Below are positions 42,354 to 51,631 of a stretch of 64,000 bases of DNA, one piece after another (position 1 is the stretch's first letter; each line of letters begins with the position of its first letter). The notes beneath the pieces were generated by a model, which did not search any database, had not been told where the DNA came from, and saw only the letters and a program-made list of their open reading frames with translations. The position numbers and the translations under genes were made by a program. The stretch is from Syntrophobacterales bacterium (GTDB lineage: Bacteria; Desulfobacterota; Syntrophobacteria; Syntrophobacterales; Thermodesulforhabdaceae). The stretch covers positions 1 to 64,000 of the forward strand of contig JAOACS010000018.1 in NCBI GenBank assembly GCA_026417655.1, in the 5' to 3' direction.

Positions 42354-44395
42354 TGGGATGCCTCCTTTATAATTTTAACCAGGTTCTCGGCCCTGAGATC
42401 CTCAATGCGAAAGTAAGGAGCCTCCATAACCTCTGCCAGCTTACGGGCAAGCCCAAATTGAACAATACCTCTCTTTTCCGTATCAACAACTATTGGATAG
42501 ATTCTTTCATCCAAGGTAAACCTTCGAGCAATAAAGATCGCTTCTTCTACCGGTTTTTTCGATCTATCAATAGAAACATTCGCCTTCCCGTCGGTGATAA
42601 CAATAACAATAGGTTTTGAAGAGGGATCCTTTAAGAGGACGGTCCTTACAACTTCATAGGCCCTCATAAGACCTGCGGAGAGTGGGGTGCGACCTCCAAT
42701 CGGAAGCTCTCGAAGTAGTCTTGCCGCAAGCTCCACAGAGGAAGTGGGAGGAAGCCTCACTTCTGCTTCATTTCGCCTAAAGGATACCATAGCCACACGA
42801 TCTCTCTTTTGATACGCATCCAAAAGCAGGGACATAATCGCACCTTTTGCCGCAGCCATCCTTCCCTCAGCGCCCATTGAGCCACTGGCATCAACTACAA
42901 AAAGGAGAAAATTCCCTACCCGCTTTTCTCGAATCTTATGCCTAATGTCCTGAGATGTGAGATGGACCGCTAAAGTAGCTTCACCTCGACGCCTAATCTG
43001 ATAGGGAGCAGCAGCTCGCAATGTCGCATCAATGGCTATATCGGATCCATCACCTTTTAGACTACTTCGGACATATCTTCCCTGCTTTTGAGCGGTTCTT
43101 GTTCGACTTCTCCTTCCCGAGCCTCGTCTGATAACTCTATCCTTAGGAGCGGATATTTTCCTTACCTTGAAGGTTTCCCCAATTTCGAATACTCGTTCAA
43201 GAACCTGTTCATAGGTGATTCTCTCCTGTTCGCTACCGGTTTCGTTATTTTCTGGTTCAGGCTGAGCTTCAGGTTTAGTGGAGGCCGTTTCGGGCTGATT
43301 ATTAGGAGGTTGAAAGGGTTTTTCTTCATTTTCTCGCTGTAATTCGGGGGAAGATGGTTTTTCATTTCTATCATCTTCTGATGGACGAGGTGGGGGAGGT
43401 GATGGCGGGGCAGCTTCCCTTCTCCTATGTTTTAAAACCATTGGTGCTACTTCTCTAATATCCTCAATCGTTACATGAGAACGCCTGTTTAAGGCAGCAA
43501 GGGCTTTTGCCGCTTGCTCCATTACTATGTCGGCTCTATGGCCAGCTACATTGTTTTCAAGACACAGGTCAGCTATGAATTTTCTGATATAGTCAGCCAC
43601 CTTTACTCGAGGGAGAAATTCTCTTGCAGCAAGTATACTCCATGCAAGAGATCGGCTCTCCTCTTCAAATCGCTTAAGAAAACCCTCTGGATCACTATCA
43701 AACTCTTCTCGAAGATTCATAAGTTCAACGCGTCGTTCTAAGTCTCTTTCTCCAGCTACCTCTACACATAGCCCAAATCTATCAAGAAGTTGAGGGCGAA
43801 TATCGCCTTCTTCAGGGTTCATTGTTCCCACAAGAATAAATCTTGATGGATGAGAAAAAGAGATACCCTCCCGCTCCACTCTGTTTATACCCGATGCGGC
43901 AACATCCAAGATTAGGTCGGCAATATAATCGTCCAGGAGATTAACCTCATCTATGTAAAGTATTCCCCTGTGAGCCTTTGCCAATACCCCAGGATAAAAG
44001 AGACGTTCTCCCCTTTGAATAGCCTTCTCAAAATCGATACTTCCTACTACTCGGTCCTCCGTAGCATTTAATGGAAGGGTTACGACGGGGATGCGTTTAA
44101 AAACGACGGGTAGAGGCTGCCTTAGCGATCGACATCGACTACACCATTCTAAAGGATTCTGGGGATCGCAGGAAAAGGAACACCCCATCACTGAGGGGAT
44201 TTCCGGGAGAAGCCCTGCAAGAGATCTCACCGCGGTCGATTTTGCTGTTCCCTTTTCGCCTCTTATAAGAACTCCGCCAATTGCTGGATTTATGACGTTA
44301 AGGATTAGCGCCTTCTTAAGCTTTTCCTGACCAACAATGGCTGAAAAGGGATAGATCTTTTGGAAAATCTGCATATTACACCTTCGCCCTTTCAA
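42350..44395 (-). CDS. ChlD/BchD-like chelatase subunit, AAA+ plus VWA
   Basis: 681 residues. An N-terminal AAA+ domain (Walker [10 protein letters not shown], residues 46-54; [16 protein letters not shown]) with a Cys insert (Cys72, Cys76, Cys85, Cys88) is followed by a proline/glutamate-rich linker (about 330-400). A C-terminal VWA domain has the MIDAS motif VDASGSMG near residue 500 and TDGKAN. This is the D subunit of class I chelatases, taking the role of CobT. It sits between the Gate-domain protein and the ChlI-like gene, with 4-base overlaps at both ends, so all three are made together. Confidence 0.88.
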   Translation of the reverse strand: MKGRRCNMQIFQKIYPFSAIVGQEKLKKALILNVINPAIGGVLIRGEKGTAKSTAVRSLAGLLPEIPSVMGCSFSCDPQNPLEWCSRCRSLRQPLPVVFKRIPVVTLPLNATEDRVVGSIDFEKAIQRGERLFYPGVLAKAHRGILYIDEVNLLDDYIADLILDVAASGINRVEREGISFSHPSRFILVGTMNPEEGDIRPQLLDRFGLCVEVAGERDLERRVELMNLREEFDSDPEGFLKRFEEESRSLAWSILAAREFLPRVKVADYIRKFIADLCLENNVAGHRADIVMEQAAKALAALNRRSHVTIEDIREVAPMVLKHRRREAAPPSPPPPRPSEDDRNEKPSSPELQRENEEKPFQPPNNQPETASTKPEAQPEPENNETGSEQERITYEQVLERVFEIGETFKVRKISAPKDRVIRRGSGRRSRTRTAQKQGRYVRSSLKGDGSDIAIDATLRAAAPYQIRRRGEATLAVHLTSQDIRHKIREKRVGNFLLFVVDASGSMGAEGRMAAAKGAIMSLLLDAYQKRDRVAMVSFRRNEAEVRLPPTSSVELAARLLRELPIGGRTPLSAGLMRAYEVVRTVLLKDPSSKPIVIVITDGKANVSIDRSKKPVEEAIFIARRFTLDERIYPIVVDTEKRGIVQFGLARKLAEVMEAPYFRIEDLRAENLVKIIKEASQ

Positions 44396-45339
44396 AGATT
44401 CATAAAAACTAAAAGCATTGTAGTCCTAACCATCATGACAAGTCCTACACTAATTAACCCCCGAATAAGCCCAAGTTTAAGTCCGAAAACGGAAACCCAT
44501 TGGGGAAAGTAAAAGCGCATATAAAGAAGGGGTAACATAAAGATGCTTCCGAAAAGAAGTGCCCTGATGGCTTGATTATCATTTACGACATGGTCTCTCC
44601 GTAGGGAGCCCATCATGGAAATACCAATAATAGGAGAGGCTATATAAGTAGCGATTGCAGGAAGCACCACTCCAGGAAGCCTTATCTTCTCCGAAAGTGG
44701 CATAATGGAGTACTCAATCTTTGTCATAAGACCCGTCTCCATCAGAGTAAAAACGACAAGAGTTACCAATAAAAAGGTTCCACCAATTCTAGCAAAACGT
44801 TTTGTAAAGCGAAAAAGTGCTGATCTAAAGGATCGGGAGGTCTTATGAGGCACATTGTTTACCCTAACACCATGCCACTCGACCTTACGATCTCTTAACA
44901 AAATACGGCTAGCCACCATAACGAAGAAGAGAAGAGAGAAACTTCCAAGCCATAATGTGGCTATATAAATCGTTCCGGTATAAAGCCCTAAAGCTGGGAG
45001 AATAACTGGAAGGTGGTAAGTGAAGGTCTCCTTTACTGGAGCAACCACACCTGTAAGAAGTGATGCCAAAAGGGTTTCTCGATCTGTCAACACCTTGTTT
45101 TCTCTCATGCTTTGAAGCATAGTATTTGCGGCAAGAAACGATAGCATCGCTGTGGCAATTGCCACTCCACAAACCTCTGGAAGATTGGCAAAACGGCTAA
45201 GAGGACGGCCTAGCTTGCTTATCTTATAAAGTATTCCCGTTTCCATAAGGATTTCTGCAACAGCTAACCCTACGGCCATAATCAGAAGGGTAGGGACTGT
45301 AAAACTTAGAACCTTATTTAGAAGGATCAGAATGTCCAT
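44392..45339 (-). CDS. Gate-domain (nucleoside recognition-like) membrane protein
   Basis: 315 residues with about eight hydrophobic helices, two Gate-type repeats (first about residues 10-150, second about 185-310), as in spore maturation protein A/B and the core of FeoB. Typical pieces are [20 protein letters not shown] and [20 protein letters not shown]. The gene lies 7 bases after cobN and overlaps the ChlD-like gene, inside a cobalamin riboswitch operon. A role in cobalt or corrinoid-precursor transport is an inference from this context; the family has no fixed substrate. Confidence 0.75.
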   Translation of the reverse strand: MDILILLNKVLSFTVPTLLIMAVGLAVAEILMETGILYKISKLGRPLSRFANLPEVCGVAIATAMLSFLAANTMLQSMRENKVLTDRETLLASLLTGVVAPVKETFTYHLPVILPALGLYTGTIYIATLWLGSFSLLFFVMVASRILLRDRKVEWHGVRVNNVPHKTSRSFRSALFRFTKRFARIGGTFLLVTLVVFTLMETGLMTKIEYSIMPLSEKIRLPGVVLPAIATYIASPIIGISMMGSLRRDHVVNDNQAIRALLFGSIFMLPLLYMRFYFPQWVSVFGLKLGLIRGLISVGLVMMVRTTMLLVFMNL

Positions 45340-45346
45340 CTTTCTT

Positions 45347-48300
45347 TTACGTTCCTAAAACTTCCTGCATTTTCTTTTTCCAGAGTTCAACTTCGTCTTT
45401 TGTTACAACATCGATTGAACCACCCTGAAATTCACCTTGAACATCTCCCATTCTATCTTCAAGCCATCCTTCAATCTCCAGGTAAATCTCTTTAAGTACT
45501 TCCTTGACATCATCTGCAGGCTGCCATAGCCCTCGTTCCCAGGCTTCAATGAGACGTCGCCCGATCTCTTCTAGTGCCCATGGGTTATGTTCCTCAAAGA
45601 ATTTCCTGTTTTCTTCATCTATAAGAAAGGTTCTTGCAATATCGTCAAAGATCCAGTCGTCAACTTCCTGAGTTGTGGCTTCCCAACCGTAAACTCTTCC
45701 AACTCTTTTTGAGATATCGCCTGCACCCTTATAACCGTGTCGCTTCATACCCTCAATCCATCGAGGATTAAAAAGTTTAGTTCTTACAACACGGCGTATT
45801 TCATCGGCAAGATCCCGCACCTCCACATGTTCGCCTTCTCTTGTATCACCGTAGTAGGTTTTTACCTCCTTTCCTGAAAGATAGCGAGCAGTAGCGGTCA
45901 TGCCTCCATGAGTACCGAAGTAGCAACAGCATCCAAACAGATCGTATTCGTCGCTCACCACCTTGTTATAGGTCACATCAACGCTTCTTAAAACGTGGCT
46001 GAACTGCCTGTGCCTTTCTTTCCCCCATACTCCTTTGCCGTAGGCGTATCCGTTCCAGTATAAAAAGATTTCTGCGAGATCTTTCTCGTCCTTCCATGCG
46101 GAAGCGTAAACAGCAAGTTGAGTTCCAGCCTGATATGTGCCAGGCATGGAACAGAAGATCCGAAGGGTAGCATCCCTATAACTAGTTCCCTCCTGTCGCA
46201 TCTGCTCGAGGGTATGCTTCCTTACAAAATTCATCTCTAGCGGTTCCTCTAGCGATGCGACGGTCTGCAATGCTTCATCTACAAGCTCTATAAGGTTTGG
46301 GAAGTTGTCTCGAGTGATGCCGGACACTCGAATTGTTACATCAATCCGAGGACGTTTCAACTCTTCCAGGGGGATTACCTCGAAGCCTTTAATTCTTCCG
46401 TTCGAAAGCCAAAGAGGTCTTACTCCGATAAGAGACATAATCTGAGCCATACCTTCACCATCTGCCCACATGATATCGCTGGACATCCAAAAGATGGCAA
46501 CATTTTCTGGGTATCTCCCTTCGTCTCTTAAATGCTTATCAACAAGGGCATTAGCAAGTTTTTTTCCAATCTCCCAAGCCGGTTTTGTTGGAATGCGATA
46601 TGGATCGAGGGAGTAAAAGTTCCTTCCTGTAGGCAAAATATCCTCTCGGCCTCTAGTTATAAGACCTGATGGTCCCGCTGGAATATACCCACCGGAAAAA
46701 CCATAAAGAAGAGACTCTATCTCTTTGCTTTCCTCAATTCGACGGTTTATATCAAGAATTCGCTCCCTTATTTTCATAAACAGTGGTTCGTGCCATGGGA
46801 TTTCGATGGTCTTGGTTCCTACAAGAACATTCCTAATCGCCTCTTTGGATGCCCTATCTACTTCTTCCATAATGGCACCATAAGATTTCAGGCTTTTTTC
46901 ATCAATGAGGGATGGATCCTTTAAAAGTTCAGAAAGATCATATCCCTTGAGTTTTGCGACCTCCCGCCTTAGAGACTTTTCTTCCCCAAGATCGTAGCGC
47001 ATTATTGAATGGATGAACTCAATTCGCCTTTCCCCTTCTGGAATTGATCCAAATATGTGCATGCCGTCTTGTATTTGGGTATTGCGAATCGAGGAGAGCT
47101 TTCCGTGTATCTCTTTTGCAATCTTGTCGAAGGGTATAGAATGAAGTTCTTCATGGGAAAGTTCTGAGAGCTTTTTCTTATCTTTTCCGAACCTAATAGT
47201 AATTTCTTCATCGAGCTTAGATTTCTTTAACTCCTGGAGTATAATATGAACTAGGGCGTGGGCACGGCCTCGATCCTTTATCTTTGTCTCTTCATATTCG
47301 GTCAAAAGTCTATCGAGTTCAGCAAGTTCTCCATAAAGCCCACTTTCTGTCATTACTGTCTGCATATGGTCAATAAGCACGGCGTAAGACCGACGTTTAG
47401 CGATAGTTCCTTCCGGCGGATTGTCGGCATTGTAGATGTAGAGATGAGGCAGGGTATCTATACTAATGTCGGGGAAGCAAGCACCGGAAAGTCCTACGCC
47501 TTTACCTGGAAGGAATTCCAGATTTCCGTGGGTTCCGACATGCACTAGAGCGTGGGCACCAAATTCTCTAGAAAGCCATTTATAGGTGGCAACATACTGA
47601 TGAGGAGGTGGTACATCGGGATCATGGAGGATTTTACAGACCTGCCCATCGCAACGAGCTCCAGCGCAACCTCTTTTAGGTTGAACTAACACGATGGCGT
47701 TTCCGTAATTGAGGCCAGTTATGACAATTTGTCCTTTGTAGACCATCGCAGGAGGAACACCCTCCTTCCACTCACCTGGAGGATTTCCCCAGGTTTCTAT
47801 CATTCTTAACCTCGTTTTTTCAGGAAGTTCTTTAAACCATTCTTCATATTTTTCTTTCTCTAGCAACCTAAGGGTGCCGCCTTTGGCTACAATTTCTTCA
47901 ACCGTGGTCCATCGAAATTCCGAGATGGCCTTCTTCGACATAATTTCGTCTATTAAAGCCCTTCCATCTTCAGGTGGAGATACCGAATACCCCACCCCCC
48001 TCATGCGCTTCATTATCTCTACAATACTTTGGAGAGTATCAAGATGGGCACCAGCTCCTACCGTTGCTTCAACTGAGGCGCAGGGATTATTGTGTAGAAC
48101 AAAGGCGATCTTACGGTTAGGGGGTGGCACTTTTCTAAGAGCTATCCATCTATCAATCCTTTCCACAAGTTTTTCTACTCGATCCTCGATGGGCACTCTA
48201 TTTCTAGAATCTCCCTCCCCTTCTTTTTGCGCTCCGACTATGATTGGTTCGATAACCCCTTCAAATTCCGGAAGAGCAATGGCCCAACCTATGTCAAGAT

Positions 48301-49213
48301 TTAGCTCTTCCCGTTCCCATTCCTCCACCGTCTTGTAATAGGAGCTTACAGGGGCAAAGCATGGCACACCAAGTTTTTTCAGGATTTCAACACCCTCTGA
48401 GGCTATCTCCGTGTTGGTAATATCTCCACGCCTTCTCCCCAACCCGAGAAAGAATGAAATAAGTTTTACCATGGCGTCGAGGCGTGAATTTCCATTCTGA
48501 TCTACAAACCATTCTAAGATAACCTCCCCCGTACCCTTTGTGCCCAGCGAATCATCCTTTATTGAATAGGCGAAGGCAGGGATCACTTTGAAACCGGATT
48601 TTTCAAGATGGGCAATAAGGGTATTTTCTAGGTCCAGGTTTCCATTTATCCAATAATGGCGTGAAAAAAGTATACCAACCGTGCCCTTTGATAATCTATC
48701 GCCCCAGTAAGTTTCATACCAATCTAGAAAATCATCTACTTCGGAAAAGATTCCTTGAGCCCTGGGATGGTAAAGCCCCTCCCAGGGAATTTCCTTTGGT
48801 GGATCGTAAGCTACCGATATGCCAAGTTCCTCTACGGCGAGAAACTTCAACATATTGGTCATATTGTCTTCACCGTTAATGACGAGATATGAATAGGCTT
48901 GACTTACAATCTCTGGCCGCACAGTAGAGAGAGCCCAATAGGCTGGGTCGTGACTAAGACATATGACCTTTGTTCCGATTTTTCCTTCCTTAAGGAGTCT
49001 TTCTATTCTGTCCCAAATAGGTTCTACAGAACGGTAAAAGAAGACGAGATCAGCTAGGGAAAGTTTCTCGATAACCTTTTCAAATCTATCTGGATCATTA
49101 TCTAAGACTCTCGAAGAGTGAACCTCTATATCTAAAAGATGCTTGAGATTTTTGGATGCTTTGTAAAACATATTGTAATAAGATTGCCAAACAATGGTTA
49201 TAAGCTTTTTCAT
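45347..49213 (-). CDS. cobN: CobN/ChlH-type chelatase large subunit (copy 1)
   Basis: 1288 residues, the full CobN length. The conserved core HVGTHGNLEFLPGKGVGLS is near residue 556, with NPPEGTIAKRRSYAVLIDH, GPSGLITRGREDILPTGRNF and the C-terminal CCCYFGTHGGMTATARYL and MKRHGYKGAGDISKRV blocks. It binds hydrogenobyrinate or a related tetrapyrrole and, with the I and D subunits, inserts the metal using ATP. GTHGNLEF differs from the GKHGSLEW of the second copy at 58-62 kb. The gene is 15 bases after the ATPase gene and drives the island's link between uptake and chelation. Confidence 0.9.
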   Translation of the reverse strand: MKKLITIVWQSYYNMFYKASKNLKHLLDIEVHSSRVLDNDPDRFEKVIEKLSLADLVFFYRSVEPIWDRIERLLKEGKIGTKVICLSHDPAYWALSTVRPEIVSQAYSYLVINGEDNMTNMLKFLAVEELGISVAYDPPKEIPWEGLYHPRAQGIFSEVDDFLDWYETYWGDRLSKGTVGILFSRHYWINGNLDLENTLIAHLEKSGFKVIPAFAYSIKDDSLGTKGTGEVILEWFVDQNGNSRLDAMVKLISFFLGLGRRRGDITNTEIASEGVEILKKLGVPCFAPVSSYYKTVEEWEREELNLDIGWAIALPEFEGVIEPIIVGAQKEGEGDSRNRVPIEDRVEKLVERIDRWIALRKVPPPNRKIAFVLHNNPCASVEATVGAGAHLDTLQSIVEIMKRMRGVGYSVSPPEDGRALIDEIMSKKAISEFRWTTVEEIVAKGGTLRLLEKEKYEEWFKELPEKTRLRMIETWGNPPGEWKEGVPPAMVYKGQIVITGLNYGNAIVLVQPKRGCAGARCDGQVCKILHDPDVPPPHQYVATYKWLSREFGAHALVHVGTHGNLEFLPGKGVGLSGACFPDISIDTLPHLYIYNADNPPEGTIAKRRSYAVLIDHMQTVMTESGLYGELAELDRLLTEYEETKIKDRGRAHALVHIILQELKKSKLDEEITIRFGKDKKKLSELSHEELHSIPFDKIAKEIHGKLSSIRNTQIQDGMHIFGSIPEGERRIEFIHSIMRYDLGEEKSLRREVAKLKGYDLSELLKDPSLIDEKSLKSYGAIMEEVDRASKEAIRNVLVGTKTIEIPWHEPLFMKIRERILDINRRIEESKEIESLLYGFSGGYIPAGPSGLITRGREDILPTGRNFYSLDPYRIPTKPAWEIGKKLANALVDKHLRDEGRYPENVAIFWMSSDIMWADGEGMAQIMSLIGVRPLWLSNGRIKGFEVIPLEELKRPRIDVTIRVSGITRDNFPNLIELVDEALQTVASLEEPLEMNFVRKHTLEQMRQEGTSYRDATLRIFCSMPGTYQAGTQLAVYASAWKDEKDLAEIFLYWNGYAYGKGVWGKERHRQFSHVLRSVDVTYNKVVSDEYDLFGCCCYFGTHGGMTATARYLSGKEVKTYYGDTREGEHVEVRDLADEIRRVVRTKLFNPRWIEGMKRHGYKGAGDISKRVGRVYGWEATTQEVDDWIFDDIARTFLIDEENRKFFEEHNPWALEEIGRRLIEAWERGLWQPADDVKEVLKEIYLEIEGWLEDRMGDVQGEFQGGSIDVVTKDEVELWKKKMQEVLGT

Positions 49214-49228
49214 GATCGCCCCCTTTTT

Positions 49229-50011
49229 TTATTTAGCGCTAAGAATAGGGCAGACAAGTTTTGCCCCATTCCAAGCAAGAATTTTAGTTTCTACGCCATA
49301 GACTCTCTTTATTAGTTCTTCTGTAACTATTTGGTGGGGAGGTCCCGTAGCTATGACGGAACCATCATTTATAATTACTGCATAGTCCGCAAAGAGCATT
49401 GATAGATTTGGGTCATGAAACGTTACAAGCACAGTTATTTGGCGTTCCTTGGATATGGAGCGGATTGTTGTTAGGACCTTCAATTGATTCCTAAAATCTA
49501 AATGAGAGGTTGGTTCATCCAGAATAATAACAGGGGAAGCCTGGGCTAAGGCTCTAGCGATTAGAACAAGTTGTCTTTCACCTCCACTTATTTTTGTGTA
49601 AGGTTTATTCCTTATGTGATTGATGCCCACAAGGGAGATGGCCTCCTCCGTAGCCTCGTAATCTTTCTTTTTTGGAGAAGAGAACATCCCCACGTAAGAA
49701 GCTCTTCCCATAAGCACAACATCGAAGACTTTGTATGGGAATGGTGGATGGTGGTCCTGAGGCACCATAGCAAAAAGCTGTGCCCGTTCTCTAAAGGATA
49801 ATTCACGAGTGTTCTTCCTTCCTACGAAGACTTCACCTCTAGATGGGCGCCAGAGCCCCACAATACATCGAAATAGGGTGGATTTGCCCGAACCGTTAGG
49901 GCCAAGCACTGCTGTAATTGATCCTTGGGGCGCACAGAAATTAATATCTTTGAGAATTTCTCTGCTACCTTCGTTATGTCGAAAATAAATAGATTTGACT
50001 TCAACCATCAT
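49229..50011 (-). CDS. btuD: BtuD/FecE-type ABC transporter ATPase
   Basis: About 260 residues. Walker A GPNGSGKST, signature ISGGERQLVLIARAL and Walker B VIILDEPTSHLD are in the order of the iron-siderophore/B12 importer ATPases. Three ATGs are close (50020, 50011, 50008). The one at 50011 overlaps the permease stop as ATGA and has GGGGAG upstream, so it is preferred. With the adjacent permease it forms the only BtuCD-type pump in the window, serving up to three binding proteins. Riboswitch control favours corrinoids over iron chelates. Confidence 0.88.
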   Translation of the reverse strand: MMVEVKSIYFRHNEGSREILKDINFCAPQGSITAVLGPNGSGKSTLFRCIVGLWRPSRGEVFVGRKNTRELSFRERAQLFAMVPQDHHPPFPYKVFDVVLMGRASYVGMFSSPKKKDYEATEEAISLVGINHIRNKPYTKISGGERQLVLIARALAQASPVIILDEPTSHLDFRNQLKVLTTIRSISKERQITVLVTFHDPNLSMLFADYAVIINDGSVIATGPPHQIVTEELIKRVYGVETKILAWNGAKLVCPILSAK

Positions 50012-51021
50012 ACTCCCCATGCCTCCTTTCCGCCTCTTTTCATGAGATAGATAAAAAAGGGTGCGCCAGTAAGAGCTGTAATAATACCCACTGGAATATC
50101 GAAGGTAGTTATAGTGCGTGAAATGGTATCGGCAACAATCATAAAGGAAGCTCCACCTGCAAGGCTTAAGGGAAAAAGGATTCTATGATCGGGCCCTACC
50201 ATCATTCTAACGAGATGGGGCACCATAAGACCTACCCATCCGATTATGCCACAGACAGATACGGCAGTTGCTACGGCAAGGGTTGAACAGGCGATAAATA
50301 TAATGCGATCCCTCTTTACATTAACTCCAAGGGATTTAGCCTCTTCTTCGCCCATGCTTATAACATTTAAACGCCACCTCATAAGAAAAGGTGGCATAAG
50401 ACCAAGAAATATCCCCCCGAATGCAAGTTTTACTAATCGCCAATCCGATAAGGAAAAACTTCCCATAAGCCAATAGACGATACTTTGAAGTTTATGGGGA
50501 TCTACGAGAAATTTTACGATAGACACGAGAGCGGTAAAGAAAGCAGAAACTATAACACCCGAAAGGATAAGAGGGAGACGAGAAATTTCCCCTTGAGTTC
50601 TTGCTGTAACATAGGCGAGCACTACAGCTACAATTGCCCATAAGAAAGCCATGGGCTGGACAGGAAGGAATGCAAGAAATCCTACACTTATAGCGCATCC
50701 AAAGGCAGCCCCTGCTGAGATACCGAGAATGAAGGGATCTACAAGAGGATTTCTAAAGATCGCTTGAAGAACCACTCCAGATCCCCCAAGGGATGCACCA
50801 ACGATACCCGCAAGAATTATACGGGGAAGGCGAATGTCCATTATAATAGCCCTTTCTGGAATGTCGCCAGGTTGAAAAGAGGAAAAGACATCGGAAAAGA
50901 GGATCTTAAAAACCACTGTAGGCGTAATGCCATAGACACCAATGAAAATAGCTAACCATCCCACTAGAATAGGTGAAATAGATATGAAGATGATTTTTGT
51001 AGACCTTACCGTATCGTCCAT
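50008..51021 (-). CDS. btuC: BtuC/FecCD-type ABC transporter permease
   Basis: 337 residues from ATG 51021 with AAGGAGG eight bases before; an earlier in-frame ATG at 51093 lies inside the terminator hairpin and is rejected. Many hydrophobic helices, with GVVLQAIFRNPLVDPFILGI and GAAFGCA at the usual place, and the ATPase-contact region LGVNVKRDR. GIIGWVGLMVPHLVRMMVGPDHR is the family signature. It is the first gene downstream of the cobalamin riboswitch and its terminator, thus directly repressed by adenosylcobalamin. Confidence 0.9.
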   Translation of the reverse strand: MDDTVRSTKIIFISISPILVGWLAIFIGVYGITPTVVFKILFSDVFSSFQPGDIPERAIIMDIRLPRIILAGIVGASLGGSGVVLQAIFRNPLVDPFILGISAGAAFGCAISVGFLAFLPVQPMAFLWAIVAVVLAYVTARTQGEISRLPLILSGVIVSAFFTALVSIVKFLVDPHKLQSIVYWLMGSFSLSDWRLVKLAFGGIFLGLMPPFLMRWRLNVISMGEEEAKSLGVNVKRDRIIFIACSTLAVATAVSVCGIIGWVGLMVPHLVRMMVGPDHRILFPLSLAGGASFMIVADTISRTITTFDIPVGIITALTGAPFFIYLMKRGGKEAWGV

Positions 51022-51040
51022 AGAAGCTAGCCTCCTTAGG

Positions 51041-51081
51041 AAAATAAAAAGCCACAGAAAGGTTTCATACCCTTCTGTGGC
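51041..51081 (-). terminator. Intrinsic terminator, expression platform of riboswitch 1
   Basis: On the minus strand GCCACAGAAGG, a short loop and CCTTTCTGTGGC, followed by TTTTTATTTT, ending about 20 bases before the btuC ATG. A transcription-attenuation off state is expected when B12 is bound. Confidence 0.85.
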
Positions 51082-51249
51082 CTTCGTGACCACACTTTAC
51101 ATTTAAGTAATGACACAGGGGAGCCAAAATGGCAATACACTTCATACAATTATCCTTCGATAGCCTTAACTTTGTCTAAGTTAAGAACTTTTGGTAACTA
51201 AAGGTCGCCCCATCATTGGTAAGAATCGACCTAGCCCACGTGCAAAAAG

Positions 51250-51447
51250 CCTCGACCGATCAGGCAGGTCTTCTGACTTCCCTTCGTGGATGCTACCTTC
51301 CCATCACCGGAGGTAAAAGTGGCAAATCACCCATCCCCGCTCCGTCCCTTTCTAAGTTTAGGATGGCAAGGGTCACAGCGGTGGGACCGTCCCCGATTTT
51401 CACGGAATTTCCTTTTAAGCCCTAGAAGGGCACCTGATCACAGGTTG
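51250..51447 (-). promoter_or_regulatory. Cobalamin riboswitch 1
   Basis: Minus-strand blocks in canonical order: GGTGC near 51432, GGAAATTCCGTGAAAATCGG, GACGGTCCCACCGCTGTGAC (the CCCGCNACUGU core), the B12 box GCCACTTTTACCTCCGG, GGGAAGGTAG, and the closing CAGAAGACCTGCCTG. The P1 stem is TGATCAGG with CCTGATC (51440-51433 and 51264-51258). It controls the operon btuC-btuD-cobN1-Gate-chlD-chlI. Confidence 0.93.
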
Positions 51448-51504
51448 TTATTTGTCGGCTAAAGAATGCTATTGTTAATACCAGTTAGGAGAGATTAAAA
51501 AATC

Positions 51505-51533
51505 TTGACCTTATGGGCTTCCTACATTAAAAA
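51505..51533 (+). promoter_or_regulatory. Probable promoter of the first TonB receptor
   Basis: TTGACC (51505-51510), a 17-base spacer and TAAAAA (51528-51533), about 100 bases before the gene. No plus-strand riboswitch is visible, so this receptor appears to be regulated separately. Confidence 0.45.
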
Positions 51534-51631
51534 TGATTCAACCTCTCTAGCAGGAGCTAGACCACTAACCAGCCAAGAAGGCACCAAGATTATATAACTA
51601 TGTGGAGTATGTAGAGATAGAGGAGGAAACG

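Noticed and set aside
51022-51093. N-terminal extension of the BtuC-like permease to the ATG at 51093
   Set aside because: The extension would be translated from the terminator hairpin of the riboswitch; ATG 51021 has a perfect ribosome site.
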